DNA of 7,222 bases from an uncultured bacterium (GTDB lineage: Bacteria; Actinomycetota; Coriobacteriia; Coriobacteriales; Eggerthellaceae). The notes beneath the pieces are model-generated. The model was not told the origin of the DNA. It was given only the letters and a program-made list of their open reading frames with translations, and did not search any database. This document shows positions 1 through 5,512 of this stretch, in pieces. Every line of letters begins with the position of its first letter. Position 1 is the stretch's first letter. The DNA lies in NCBI GenBank assembly GCA_905214325.1, contig CAJMLT010000053.1, positions 1-7,222 on the forward strand. Reading direction: 5' to 3'. Made by a program: the position numbers and the translations under genes.

Positions 1-1
1 G

Positions 2-502
2 TGGACCAAAGACCCCCAGTACACCCTGACCTATGAGTGGGCAGGTCTTCGCTCTACCGATGACCTTCCCAACAACCTGCCCCAGATGCCCGTTGTTACC
101 TTGACCAAGGGCCTTGATGCTCCCACTCCTGCCTATCCCGTCGTAGGAGCAACACAAGACAGTGCCAGTGAAAACGATCCCTTCGCATCGTTTTACAAAG
201 ACTATGAGTTCATGGGTTGGAGCAGTAGTGCTGCTAGTGCCTCTACCACCCAAGCCTCTCTTCGTGAAGTGATACAAGGTGACACCATCACAACGGGTTC
301 CTGGCAGCGTCGTGCAAGTGATGACCCTGTTGTTGATCCTACCGACTCCAATACCTCTGCAGATGACACGGACACTTCTGCTACCACCACATCCAAGACC
401 GCTGACACCACCGGCATCCTCATCGGCCTTATCTCCCTTGTCATGGCGGTATCGGCTACCGGTGCCACCCTTGCATGGAAGCGTCGGGGGTTGCGGGAAT
501 AA
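2..502 (+). CDS. Surface-anchored adhesin-like protein, C-terminal part (5' truncated)
   Basis: The frame is open from the left edge of the window to a TAA, giving 166 visible residues with no start. Visible residues 7-101 resemble a SHIRT / Listeria-Bacteroides (InlB B-type) repeat: YTLTYEWAGL at the start, then YEFMGWSSS, then GDTITTGSW; these F-x-GW and GDTI...GxW signatures are typical of repeats in Gram-positive adhesins. A Thr/Ser/Asp-rich linker (about 107-132) follows, then TADTTG (133-138), a hydrophobic segment starting ILIGLISLVM (about 139-158) and a basic tail KRRGLRE. This layout is that of a C-terminal cell-wall sorting signal or membrane anchor, but no canonical LPXTG is present. 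By family knowledge the protein would be secreted and displayed on the surface; its ligand is unknown. The internal ATG at 86 lies inside the repeat and is unlikely to be a start. Domain name is moderately sure, surface location fairly sure. Confidence 0.8.
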   Translation, partial: WTKDPQYTLTYEWAGLRSTDDLPNNLPQMPVVTLTKGLDAPTPAYPVVGATQDSASENDPFASFYKDYEFMGWSSSAASASTTQASLREVIQGDTITTGSWQRRASDDPVVDPTDSNTSADDTDTSATTTSKTADTTGILIGLISLVMAVSATGATLAWKRRGLRE

Positions 503-563
503 TCGTGAATCTTCAGGAATGAATAAGGGAGGGGCTCACCCCTACAAACCCTTATCCACCACG

Positions 564-607
564 GCAAGTCTGATACATCACAGCAAGCCTGATACATCAC
601 AGCAAGC
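564..607. repeat. 19-bp tandem repeat, two copies plus a partial third
   Basis: Two adjacent copies of a 19-bp unit occupy 564-582 and 583-601. They differ at one base only (GCAAGTCTGATACATCACA versus GCAAGCCTGATACATCACA), and a third copy begins (GCAAG, 602-606) before diverging. It lies just after the surface-protein gene and before a hairpin. There are too few copies and no spacers, so it is not a CRISPR array. A polymerase-slippage duplication is the simplest explanation. Confidence 0.85.
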
Positions 608-614
608 TCTCACA

Positions 615-658
615 CAACAAGCCCGGCATCGCTTATCGGCGATGATCCGGGCTTGTTG
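615..658 (+). terminator. Long hairpin, probable terminator of the surface-protein gene
   Basis: A perfect 12-bp inverted repeat (CAACAAGCCCGG at 615-626, CCGGGCTTGTTG at 647-658) encloses a further 6-bp helix (CATCGC 627-632 with GCGATG 639-644), a 6-nt loop TTATCG and a 2-nt bulge at 645-646. The total of 18 bp is very stable. No T-run follows on either strand, so classical intrinsic termination is not certain; position about 110 bases after the stop codon suggests a transcript end or 3'-end stabiliser. Confidence 0.6.
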
Positions 659-814
659 CTTACCGGAGGGGTTGAAAAGGGCGGAGAGAGGAAAAGAGGG
701 ATGATACGGTTCGTTTTTGCGGAAGATCATCCGGACTTGTGGATAAGACGCAAAACCCATGATCGAACGCGTGGTTTAAATGCGCTTCGGTCTGCTTGAG
801 GCGTGAGTCATTTT

Positions 815-840
815 CATTTTCTTCTTGCGCTCTGAAAATG
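815..840. promoter_or_regulatory. Inverted repeat flanking the -35 element, possible operator
   Basis: CATTTTC (815-821) and GAAAATG (834-840) form a perfect 7-bp inverted repeat with a 12-nt centre that contains the proposed -35 hexamer of the trpB2 promoter. A second direct copy of CATTTTC lies at 809-815. The placement would suit a DNA-binding regulator, but A/T-rich dyads also arise by chance. No regulator is identified. Confidence 0.3.
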
Positions 841-852
841 TTTTGCTAGAAT
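825..852 (+). promoter_or_regulatory. Promoter of the T-box/trpB2 transcript (extended -10)
   Basis: TTGCGC (825-830) as -35, a 16-nt spacer, and TAGAAT (847-852) as -10, preceded by TG at 844-845 (TGn extended -10). Transcription would begin near 859-860, a few bases before the first paired base of T-box stem I at 873, the position expected for a T-box leader. Confidence 0.7.
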
Positions 853-870
853 GGGTTTCGCAAACCGTTG

Positions 871-1125
871 ACGAGGAAGTAACGGTGGTAGCGCACTCAC
901 AGAGAGTCGGGGATGCTGGGATCTCGGCAGAAAGCGAATCATCAAATGGTCCTCCGAGGGCTCGGGCGAATCTTTTATAGTATTAGTCTGAGACGGAAGC
1001 TCCCGTTATAGAGTAGAAATGTGATTGCATTTCGTGAGTGGGCGTGTATACGTCAAGCAGAGGTGGCACCGCAGGAGTTCGCTCTTGTCCCTGCAAGTAA
1101 ATTGTAGGAGACGGGGCGTTTTTTT
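871..1125 (+). promoter_or_regulatory. Tryptophan T-box riboswitch (transcriptional)
   Basis: The leader senses uncharged tRNA-Trp and controls trpB2 by antitermination. Stem I base: GAGGA (873-877) pairs with UCCUC (950-954). The conserved AGUA follows at 878-881; the next helix is GGUGGU (884-889) with AUCAUC (938-943). The 3' side of this internal loop is AAA (944-946) then UGG (947-949), the Trp codon in specifier position. AGAGAG at 901-906 matches the conserved apical motif. The T-box sequence AGGTGGCACCGCAG is at 1061-1074; its UGGC (1064-1067) is complementary to GCCA, the 3' end of a tRNA with discriminator G73, as in bacterial tRNA-Trp. Antiterminator: GCAGAGG (1057-1063) with CCCUGC (1089-1094; one bulged A), bulge UGGCACC, then GCAGGAG (1071-1077) with CUCUUGU (1082-1088) around a UUCG loop. 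A 6-bp hairpin (GAAATG 1016-1021 / CATTTC 1028-1033) lies between, probably stem III. Pairings were found by hand. Confidence 0.95.
1080..1125 (+). terminator. Regulated intrinsic terminator of the T-box
   Basis: CGCTCT (1080-1085) pairs with GGGGCG (1113-1118), and GUCCCUGCAA (1087-1096) pairs with UUGUAGGaGAC (1102-1112, one bulged A), with loop GUAAA; seven Ts follow at 1119-1125. The 5' arm (1080-1094) is the same stretch used by the antiterminator, so the two folds exclude each other: charged tRNA gives termination, uncharged tRNA gives read-through into trpB2. Confidence 0.93.
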
Positions 1126-1139
1126 ATGCCTTCGTCTCC
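1107..1139 (+). promoter_or_regulatory. Secondary hairpin overlapping the terminator 3' arm
   Basis: GGAGACG (1107-1113) is perfectly complementary to CGTCTCC (1133-1139), and GGC (1115-1117) can pair with GCC (1128-1130), placing the T-run in the loop. It would form only after read-through. It would hold the terminator 3' arm away from its 5' arm and sits a few bases ahead of the ribosome binding site (1144-1150). Role unknown; the complementarity is visible directly. Confidence 0.45.
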
Positions 1140-1156
1140 CGAGAAAGGAGAAGAAG

Positions 1157-2545
1157 ATGAACAAGCGGAACAGCACTGACTACAAGACGTATCTTTCGGA
1201 GGAGGAACTTCCCACCCATTACTACAATGTGCGTGCGGATATGAAGCACGACCATGCTCCCATCCTCAATCCGGCAACCCTGCAGCCCGTTACGGTGGAG
1301 GATCTTTCTCCCGTATTCGCAACCGAGCTGGCCAAGCAGGAACTCAACACAACCGACCGTTTCATTCCCATCCCGCAACCGGTGCGCGATTTCTATAAAA
1401 TGTACCGCCCCTCACCGCTGGTGCATGCCGAATTTCTGGAGAAGGCACTCGATACACCCGCTAAGATCTACTACAAATTCGAAGGCAACAACACCAGCGG
1501 TTCCCATAAGCTGAATTCGGCTATCGCGCAAGCGTATTACGCAAAGGAGCAGGGACTTACCTGCCTCACGACCGAGACGGGTGCCGGCCAATGGGGTACC
1601 GCCCTTTCCATGGCATGTGGATTCTTCGGTTTGGATCTGCACGTCTACATGGTCAAATGTTCGGCAGAGCAGAAACCCTACCGCAAGGCGGTCATGGAAA
1701 CCTATGGCGCTCGCGTTACACCTTCGCCTTCGCGTGAAACCAATGTCGGTCGTTCCATCCTAGATAAGGATCCCGAAAATTCCGGTTCTCTGGGTACGGC
1801 CATCTCCGAAGCGGTGGAGGAAGCGGTTTCCACCGAGGGGTGTCGTTACGTGTTGGGCAGTGTTTTGAACCAGGTCCTCCTTCATCAGTCCATCATCGGA
1901 CTGGAGACGAAAGCGGCGCTTGACAAGATAGGCGTTACCCCCGATATCCTCATCGGCTGTGCCGGTGGCGGGTCGAACCTAGGTGGTCTGATGGCACCTT
2001 TCATGGCCGATCGTCTCAATGGCAAACAGGCACCGTATTTCATCGCGGTGGAACCGGCGAGTTGCCCTTCTCTCACCCGTGGTAAATTCGCTTACGACTT
2101 CTGCGATGTGGGACAGGTCACGCCTTTGGCGAAGATGTATACGTTGGGGTCGGGTTTCATTCCCTCGCCTAACCACGCGGGTGGATTGCGCTATCACGGC
2201 ATGAGCCCCATCCTGTCGCAGCTCTATCATGATGGCTTTTTGGACGAGGCTCGTTCGGTCGAGCAGACGAAGGTGTTTGAAGCGGCAACGCTGTTCGCCC
2301 GCGTCGAAGGAACTCTGCCCGCTCCCGAATCGGCGCATGCGATCCGTGTCGCCATCGACGAGGCGCTCAAGTGTAAGGAAACGGGCGAGGAGAAGACCAT
2401 CGTTTTCGGCCTTACGGGTACGGGCTATTTCGATCTCGCTGCCTATATGGCCTACAAGAACGGCACGATGACCGACTACATTCCCACCGATGAGGATTTG
2501 GCTGTTGGCTTCTCCAACATTCCCACGTTGGAGGGCATCCAGTAA
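1157..2545 (+). CDS. trpB: Tryptophan synthase beta chain-like protein, TrpB2 type
   Basis: A cytoplasmic PLP enzyme joining indole and L-serine to give L-tryptophan. The product is 462 aa, the size of TrpB2 proteins (about 430-460) rather than TrpB1 (about 400). Start is ATG 1157, 6 bases after AAAGGAG (1144-1150); upstream in-frame codons lie inside the T-box and are not start candidates. Motifs: RPSPLVHAEFLE (substrate-domain start), EGNNTSGSHKLNSA with PLP lysine K118, TTETGAGQWG with the conserved acid E140 (GAGQWG is TrpB2; TrpB1 has GAGQHG), KPYRKAVMETYGA, LGSVLNQVLLHQSIIGLE, phosphate-binding GCAGGGSNLGG (267-277), GGLRYHGM and VEGTLPAPESAHAI. The gene is alone between its own T-box and terminator; no trpA or other trp gene is in the window. 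TrpB2 enzymes can work without TrpA, so indole salvage is likely but is inference. All expected catalytic motifs are intact. Confidence 0.96.
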   Translation: MNKRNSTDYKTYLSEEELPTHYYNVRADMKHDHAPILNPATLQPVTVEDLSPVFATELAKQELNTTDRFIPIPQPVRDFYKMYRPSPLVHAEFLEKALDTPAKIYYKFEGNNTSGSHKLNSAIAQAYYAKEQGLTCLTTETGAGQWGTALSMACGFFGLDLHVYMVKCSAEQKPYRKAVMETYGARVTPSPSRETNVGRSILDKDPENSGSLGTAISEAVEEAVSTEGCRYVLGSVLNQVLLHQSIIGLETKAALDKIGVTPDILIGCAGGGSNLGGLMAPFMADRLNGKQAPYFIAVEPASCPSLTRGKFAYDFCDVGQVTPLAKMYTLGSGFIPSPNHAGGLRYHGMSPILSQLYHDGFLDEARSVEQTKVFEAATLFARVEGTLPAPESAHAIRVAIDEALKCKETGEEKTIVFGLTGTGYFDLAAYMAYKNGTMTDYIPTDEDLAVGFSNIPTLEGIQ

Positions 2546-2558
2546 AACCCGATGTGAA

Positions 2559-2593
2559 ACGTCTGTGGACTTGACGACGAGGCCACAGGACGT
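2559..2593 (+). other. First of two hairpins after trpB2
   Basis: ACGTCTGTGG (2559-2568) pairs with CCACAGGACGT (2583-2593) with one bulged G. It starts 13 bases after the trpB2 stop codon and precedes the main terminator hairpin by 8 bases. No T-run follows. It may protect the 3' end or assist termination. Confidence 0.55.
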
Positions 2594-2601
2594 ATGACGA
2601 A

Positions 2602-2645
2602 AAGACCCGATTCGAGTTCGTTCTCGAGTCGGGTCTTCGTTGTTT
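2602..2645 (+). terminator. Intrinsic terminator of trpB2
   Basis: A 15-bp inverted repeat with a single G-U pair: AAGACCCGATTCGAG (2602-2616) and CTCGAGTCGGGTCTT (2623-2637), loop TTCGTT, followed by CGTTGTTTT. It separates trpB2 from the metal operon. The reverse strand has AAAAG just outside the stem (2600-2604 region), so some bidirectional activity is possible. Confidence 0.85.
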
Positions 2646-2711
2646 TCGGAAAGGGCGGTGACTCCACCTGTTCGAGAAGGGGATGGTTGAAATAAAAATC
2701 CCTTTCATGGC

Positions 2712-2739
2712 TTGACAGAGGCGATCTCGTTCTTATACT
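2712..2739 (+). promoter_or_regulatory. Promoter of the metal-efflux operon
   Basis: Consensus -35 TTGACA (2712-2717), 16-nt spacer, -10 TATACT (2734-2739, one base from TATAAT). Transcription would start near 2746, inside the dyad operator. A promoter this strong fits one kept silent by a repressor. Confidence 0.85.
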
Positions 2740-2760
2740 TATGAATAGATGTTCATATGT
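2737..2760. promoter_or_regulatory. SmtB/CadC-type operator
   Basis: An inverted repeat with perfect 6-bp inner arms, TATGAA (2740-2745) and TTCATA (2752-2757), extends to 9-bp arms with one mismatch (ACTTATGAA / TTCATATGT) around a 6-nt centre TAGATG. The TGAA-N6-TTCA core matches the known operator form of the ArsR/SmtB family. It overlaps the 3' end of the -10 and the predicted start of transcription and lies immediately before the repressor gene, so autorepression relieved by metal is expected. Confidence 0.85.
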
Positions 2761-2774
2761 TGAAAGGTTTAAGC

Positions 2775-3152
2775 ATGACAAGCGAAAAGCGTGCTCCTTC
2801 CCAGACGGACGATGTTGATGGAAGCCGAAAAGGCGAGATGTGCATTGCTGATGATCAGATCGACTGCCTTCCCGATGAAGAACTGCTCTACGATTTGGCT
2901 GATTTGTTCAAGGTGTTCGGAGATACCACGCGCATCAAGATTCTCTATGCGCTCATGGTTGAGGAATTGTGCGTCGCCGACCTCGCCGAAACGATAGGGG
3001 CCACGCAAAGTGCCGTGTCGCATCAGCTGCGTACGCTGAAGCAGTCGCGCCTTGTGCGTGCCAAGCGCGACGGGAAGCAGGTCATCTATTCGCTTTCCGA
3101 CGACCACGTACACACCATGCTCGCTCAGGGTATGAATCATATCTGTGAATGA
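2775..3152 (+). CDS. ArsR/SmtB-family metal-sensing repressor (Zn/Cd type)
   Basis: A 125-aa winged-helix repressor, expected to bind the dyad at 2737-2760 and dissociate on binding metal. Start ATG 2775 is chosen because GAAAGG (2762-2767) stands 7 bases before it; the in-frame ATG at 2757 lies inside the operator and has no ribosome binding site. Family core: LADLFKVFGDTTRIKILYAL (41-60), ELCVADLAETIGATQSAVSHQLRTL (64-88, recognition helix TQSAVSHQLR), wing RAKRDGKQVIYSL. The C-terminal helix keeps all four alpha-5 zinc ligands of SmtB in register: D109, H111, H122 and E125 (SmtB D104, H106, H117, E120), with E125 the last residue. Three cysteines (C23, C31, C66 in ELCV) could form a second, CadC/ZiaR-like alpha-3N site, although CadC has two cysteines in that helix. 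First gene of an operon with the HMA protein and the pump. Zn/Cd specificity is inferred from these ligands. Confidence 0.93.
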   Translation: MTSEKRAPSQTDDVDGSRKGEMCIADDQIDCLPDEELLYDLADLFKVFGDTTRIKILYALMVEELCVADLAETIGATQSAVSHQLRTLKQSRLVRAKRDGKQVIYSLSDDHVHTMLAQGMNHICE

Positions 3153-3219
3153 AGTAAGGGGCTTTCGCTCGGCTGCGTTCGGGTGGATGGTTCCCTTCCG
3201 TGAATCGAAAGGATGCGTT

Positions 3220-3438
3220 ATGCGTAGAGTTTATAAAGTGGAAGATCTCGATTGCGCCAATTGCGCCGCCAAGATGCAGACCGCCATGGAAAAGATCGAT
3301 GGCGTCAACCGTGCGTCCATGAGTTTCATGACTCAGAAGTTCACCCTCGATGCCGTTGATGAACGCTTCGATGAGATCTTCGAAGAATGCTTGCGTATTT
3401 GTAAAAAGATAGAGCCCGATATGGTCGTTCTCCACTGA
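3220..3438 (+). CDS. Stand-alone HMA-domain metal-binding protein
   Basis: A 72-aa single heavy-metal-associated domain, cytoplasmic, probably delivering metal to or regulating the ATPase encoded next. Start ATG 3220 has GAAAGGA (3207-3213) 6 bases upstream; an in-frame ATG at 3145 would overlap the repressor gene and add a tail unrelated to the fold. The metal motif is LDCANCAAKM: C12 and C15 preceded by D11. ZntA's N-terminal domain binds Zn with an equivalent Asp plus two Cys, so divalent Zn/Cd/Pb is favoured over Cu. The rest (AMEKIDGVNRASMSFMTQKFTLDA, split here as AMEKIDGV and FMTQKFTLDA) fits the beta-alpha-beta core, and KKIEPDMVVL is the usual last strand of CadA HMA domains. Extra C57, C61 and H72 are present. 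It follows the repressor stop by 67 bases and precedes the pump by 90. In many CadA/ZntA proteins this domain is fused to the pump. Confidence 0.92.
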   Translation: MRRVYKVEDLDCANCAAKMQTAMEKIDGVNRASMSFMTQKFTLDAVDERFDEIFEECLRICKKIEPDMVVLH

Positions 3439-3467
3439 TAGACCGCGTTTTTGCTTTGTATTTTCCG

Positions 3468-3489
3468 AAAGCTCCCGGTGGGGGGCTTT
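3468..3489 (+). other. Hairpin between the HMA gene and the ATPase gene
   Basis: AAAGCTCCC (3468-3476) pairs with GGGGGCTTT (3481-3489), 9 bp with one G-U pair and a 4-nt loop GGTG. No T-run follows, so it is not a standard terminator. It sits in the 90-base gap inside the operon and could act as an mRNA processing or stability element that sets different levels of HMA protein and pump; that role is a guess. Confidence 0.5.
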
Positions 3490-3528
3490 GAAAGTCGTGT
3501 GCGGTAATCGTTTCCAAGAAAGTGTCCT

Positions 3529-5451
3529 ATGAATACGAAACAGAAAAAAACCCTTATCCGTATAGCTGTCGCTTTGGCGCTGTTCGTCGTCATCTATCTT
3601 TTGCCGCTCGATGATTGGTTCACCGAACCGTATGCGCTCTATGCGGAATTCGCCCTGTTCCTCGTTCCCTATCTCATCGCCGGTTATGACGTGTTGTTCA
3701 AGGCGGCGCGCAATATCGGTCACGGACAGGTTTTCGATGAGAATTTTTTGATGAGTATTGCGACCATCGGTGCTTTCGCGTTGGTGTTGTTTCCCGATAC
3801 CGATCCGCATATGGCCGAAGGCGTTGCCGTCATGTTGTTCTATCAGGTGGGCGAATTGTTCCAGGGTTATGCGGTAGGTAAGTCGCGTAAGTCCATTGCC
3901 GAAATGATGGATATCGCCCCCGATTATGCCAACGTCATGCTCGAGGGGGAATTGGTACAGGTGGACCCCTATGAGGTGGCCATCGGTGATGAGATCGTGG
4001 TAAAGCCCGGTGAACGGGTGCCGCTCGACGGGTTCGTCGTTTCTGGTGCGTCCCAGCTTGATACGGCGGCTTTGACGGGGGAGTCCGTTCCCCGTCATGT
4101 CGATGTCGGTGCCGAGGTTATTTCCGGTTGCGTGAACATGACGGGTCTGCTGACGGTACGGGTGACGAAGCCGTTCGGGGATTCCACGGTATCGCGTATT
4201 CTCGAATTGGTCGAAAACGCAAGCGAGAAGAAGGCTCATACCGAAAACTTCATCACGCGTTTCGCTCGTTACTATACGCCGATCGTGGTTATCGTAGCGC
4301 TGTTCCTTGCCGTGATACCCCCTCTCGTCTTCGCGCAGGATTGGTCCGATTGGGTGCAACGTGGCTTGATCTTTTTGGTGGTGTCGTGTCCGTGCGCGTT
4401 GGTCATATCCGTTCCCCTTTCGTTTTTCGGAGGTATCGGCGGTGCGTCCCGTTTGGGTATTCTGGTCAAAGGAGGGAACTATCTCGAAGCCCTTGCCTCT
4501 GCGGAGATGGTAGTGTTCGACAAGACGGGAACGCTGACCGACGGCACGTTCGACGTGGTGGCCGTTCATCCTGCGTCCGCTGTGGATGCCGATTTCCTTC
4601 TGTCCGTCGCCGCCCACGCTGAAGCGTATTCCGATCATCCTATCGCCGTTTCGGTCAAGGAGGCTTTCGGCGGCTCTATCGATAACTCCCGTTTGGCTGA
4701 GGTGCGTGAGGAGGGTGGCCATGGGGTGCGTGCTCTGTTGGACGAGCACGTCGTTGCGGTGGGCAACGATAAACTCATGGCCCGAGACGGCATCGACTAT
4801 CATGATTGCGAGCTGACAGGAACCATCCTGCACGTTTCCTATGACGGAGCCTATATCGGCCATATCGTCATCGCCGATGTGGTGAAGGAAGATGCGCGGG
4901 ACACCATCACCGAACTTCACGCCGCCGGCATAAGAAAGACGGTTATGTTGACGGGTGATCGCCGCGAGGTTGCAGACGCGGTTGCGCGCAGCGTTGGTGT
5001 CGATGAATATCGAGCTCAGCTTCTCCCTCAGGATAAAGTGACCGAAGTTGAAGCATTGTTGAAGGAAACGTCCGAAAAGGGCAAGCTCGTCTTCGTCGGC
5101 GACGGCATCAACGATGCGCCGGTTTTGACCCGTGCCGATATCGGGATCGCTATGGGTGCCATGGGCTCCGATGCCGCCATCGAGGCCGCCGATATCGTGT
5201 TGATGGACGATAAGCCCTCCCGCATCGCTTCAGCTATTCGGATCGCCCGTAAAACCATGCGTATCGTCTGGCAGAATATCGTTTTCGCCCTTGCGGTGAA
5301 ATTCGCCGTCCTCGTTCTGGCTGCCGTCGGTATCGCGACCATGTGGCTTGCGGTGTTCGCCGACGTCGGGGTGGCCATCCTCGCCATTCTGAACGCCATG
5401 AGATGCATGAAGGTCAAGAAGGAGCGGGAGCATTCGGACGTGACCCGATGA
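3529..5451 (+). CDS. P1B-2 type Zn/Cd/Pb-exporting ATPase lacking N-terminal HMA
   Basis: A 640-aa inner-membrane pump that exports divalent soft metals using ATP. Membrane segments near residues 10-26, 37-57, 71-89 and 95-115, then the actuator loop with TGES (183-186), a hairpin of two segments about 245-300 carrying the metal-binding SCPCALVISVPLS (C287-P288-C289), the catalytic loop with phosphorylated D331 in DKTGT, nucleotide-binding SDHPIA (H370-P371), GDGINDAP (524-531), and two last segments (about 583-628). K591 and D612 (in DVG) lie 21 residues apart, exactly the K693/D714 spacing of ZntA; this pair marks the P1B-2 Zn/Cd/Pb class and argues against Cu pumps. The first segment begins about ten residues from the start, so the usual N-terminal HMA domain is absent and is supplied by the preceding gene. 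Start ATG 3529 has a weak AAGAAAG ribosome binding site. All catalytic motifs are intact. Induced with the repressor operon. Confidence 0.96.
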   Translation: MNTKQKKTLIRIAVALALFVVIYLLPLDDWFTEPYALYAEFALFLVPYLIAGYDVLFKAARNIGHGQVFDENFLMSIATIGAFALVLFPDTDPHMAEGVAVMLFYQVGELFQGYAVGKSRKSIAEMMDIAPDYANVMLEGELVQVDPYEVAIGDEIVVKPGERVPLDGFVVSGASQLDTAALTGESVPRHVDVGAEVISGCVNMTGLLTVRVTKPFGDSTVSRILELVENASEKKAHTENFITRFARYYTPIVVIVALFLAVIPPLVFAQDWSDWVQRGLIFLVVSCPCALVISVPLSFFGGIGGASRLGILVKGGNYLEALASAEMVVFDKTGTLTDGTFDVVAVHPASAVDADFLLSVAAHAEAYSDHPIAVSVKEAFGGSIDNSRLAEVREEGGHGVRALLDEHVVAVGNDKLMARDGIDYHDCELTGTILHVSYDGAYIGHIVIADVVKEDARDTITELHAAGIRKTVMLTGDRREVADAVARSVGVDEYRAQLLPQDKVTEVEALLKETSEKGKLVFVGDGINDAPVLTRADIGIAMGAMGSDAAIEAADIVLMDDKPSRIASAIRIARKTMRIVWQNIVFALAVKFAVLVLAAVGIATMWLAVFADVGVAILAILNAMRCMKVKKEREHSDVTR

Positions 5452-5512
5452 TTTCCCTTTCGATGGTATTCTTTACCGGTGTCATCACAACCCATCGAGA
5501 AAGAGATCATGC

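Larger units (their letters stand above)
503..824. other. Non-coding spacer between surface protein and trpB2 promoter
   Basis: No convincing protein gene is seen on either strand; the short open frames here have no ribosome binding site and low-complexity translations. It contains a two-copy 19-bp tandem repeat (564-601) and a long hairpin (615-658), described separately. A short stretch at 725-742 resembles the right part of that hairpin (641-658) at roughly 15 of 18 positions. The rest, including the purine-rich run around 666-700, shows no structure I can name. Confidence 0.6.

Noticed and set aside
564..607. CRISPR-like repeat
   Set aside because: Two abutting copies without spacers and no cas genes; a simple tandem duplication.
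725..742. Partial copy of the hairpin arm at 641-658
   Set aside because: Similarity is about 15 of 18 bases with no paired partner nearby; too short to call a repeat family from this window.
938..949. Ile specifier (AUC at 941-943) in the T-box
   Set aside because: AUCAUC 938-943 is fully paired with GGUGGU 884-889, whereas UGG lies in the loop opposite AGUA, and UGGC in the T-box fits tRNA-Trp rather than a tRNA ending in ACCA.
1025..1156. Upstream extension of the trpB2 frame
   Set aside because: These codons lie in the T-box antiterminator and terminator; the ATG at 1157 has a strong ribosome binding site and begins the family-length protein.
2757..2774. Earlier ATG for the repressor
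   Set aside because: It lies at the edge of the operator with no ribosome binding site; ATG 2775 has GAAAGG at good spacing.
3145..3219. Earlier ATG for the HMA protein
   Set aside because: It overlaps the repressor stop and adds residues unrelated to the HMA fold; ATG 3220 has GAAAGGA 6 bases upstream.
4128..4622. 164-codon + strand frame inside the ATPase gene
   Set aside because: It overlaps the ATPase in another frame, is Arg-rich and has no ribosome binding site or domain.
3082..4920. 612-codon open frame on the minus strand across the repressor end, the HMA gene and much of the ATPase
   Set aside because: It is antisense to genes with unmistakable motifs (CPC, DKTGT, TGES). Its product is rich in His, Arg, Asp and Glu without any domain, as expected for the shadow of a GC-rich gene.
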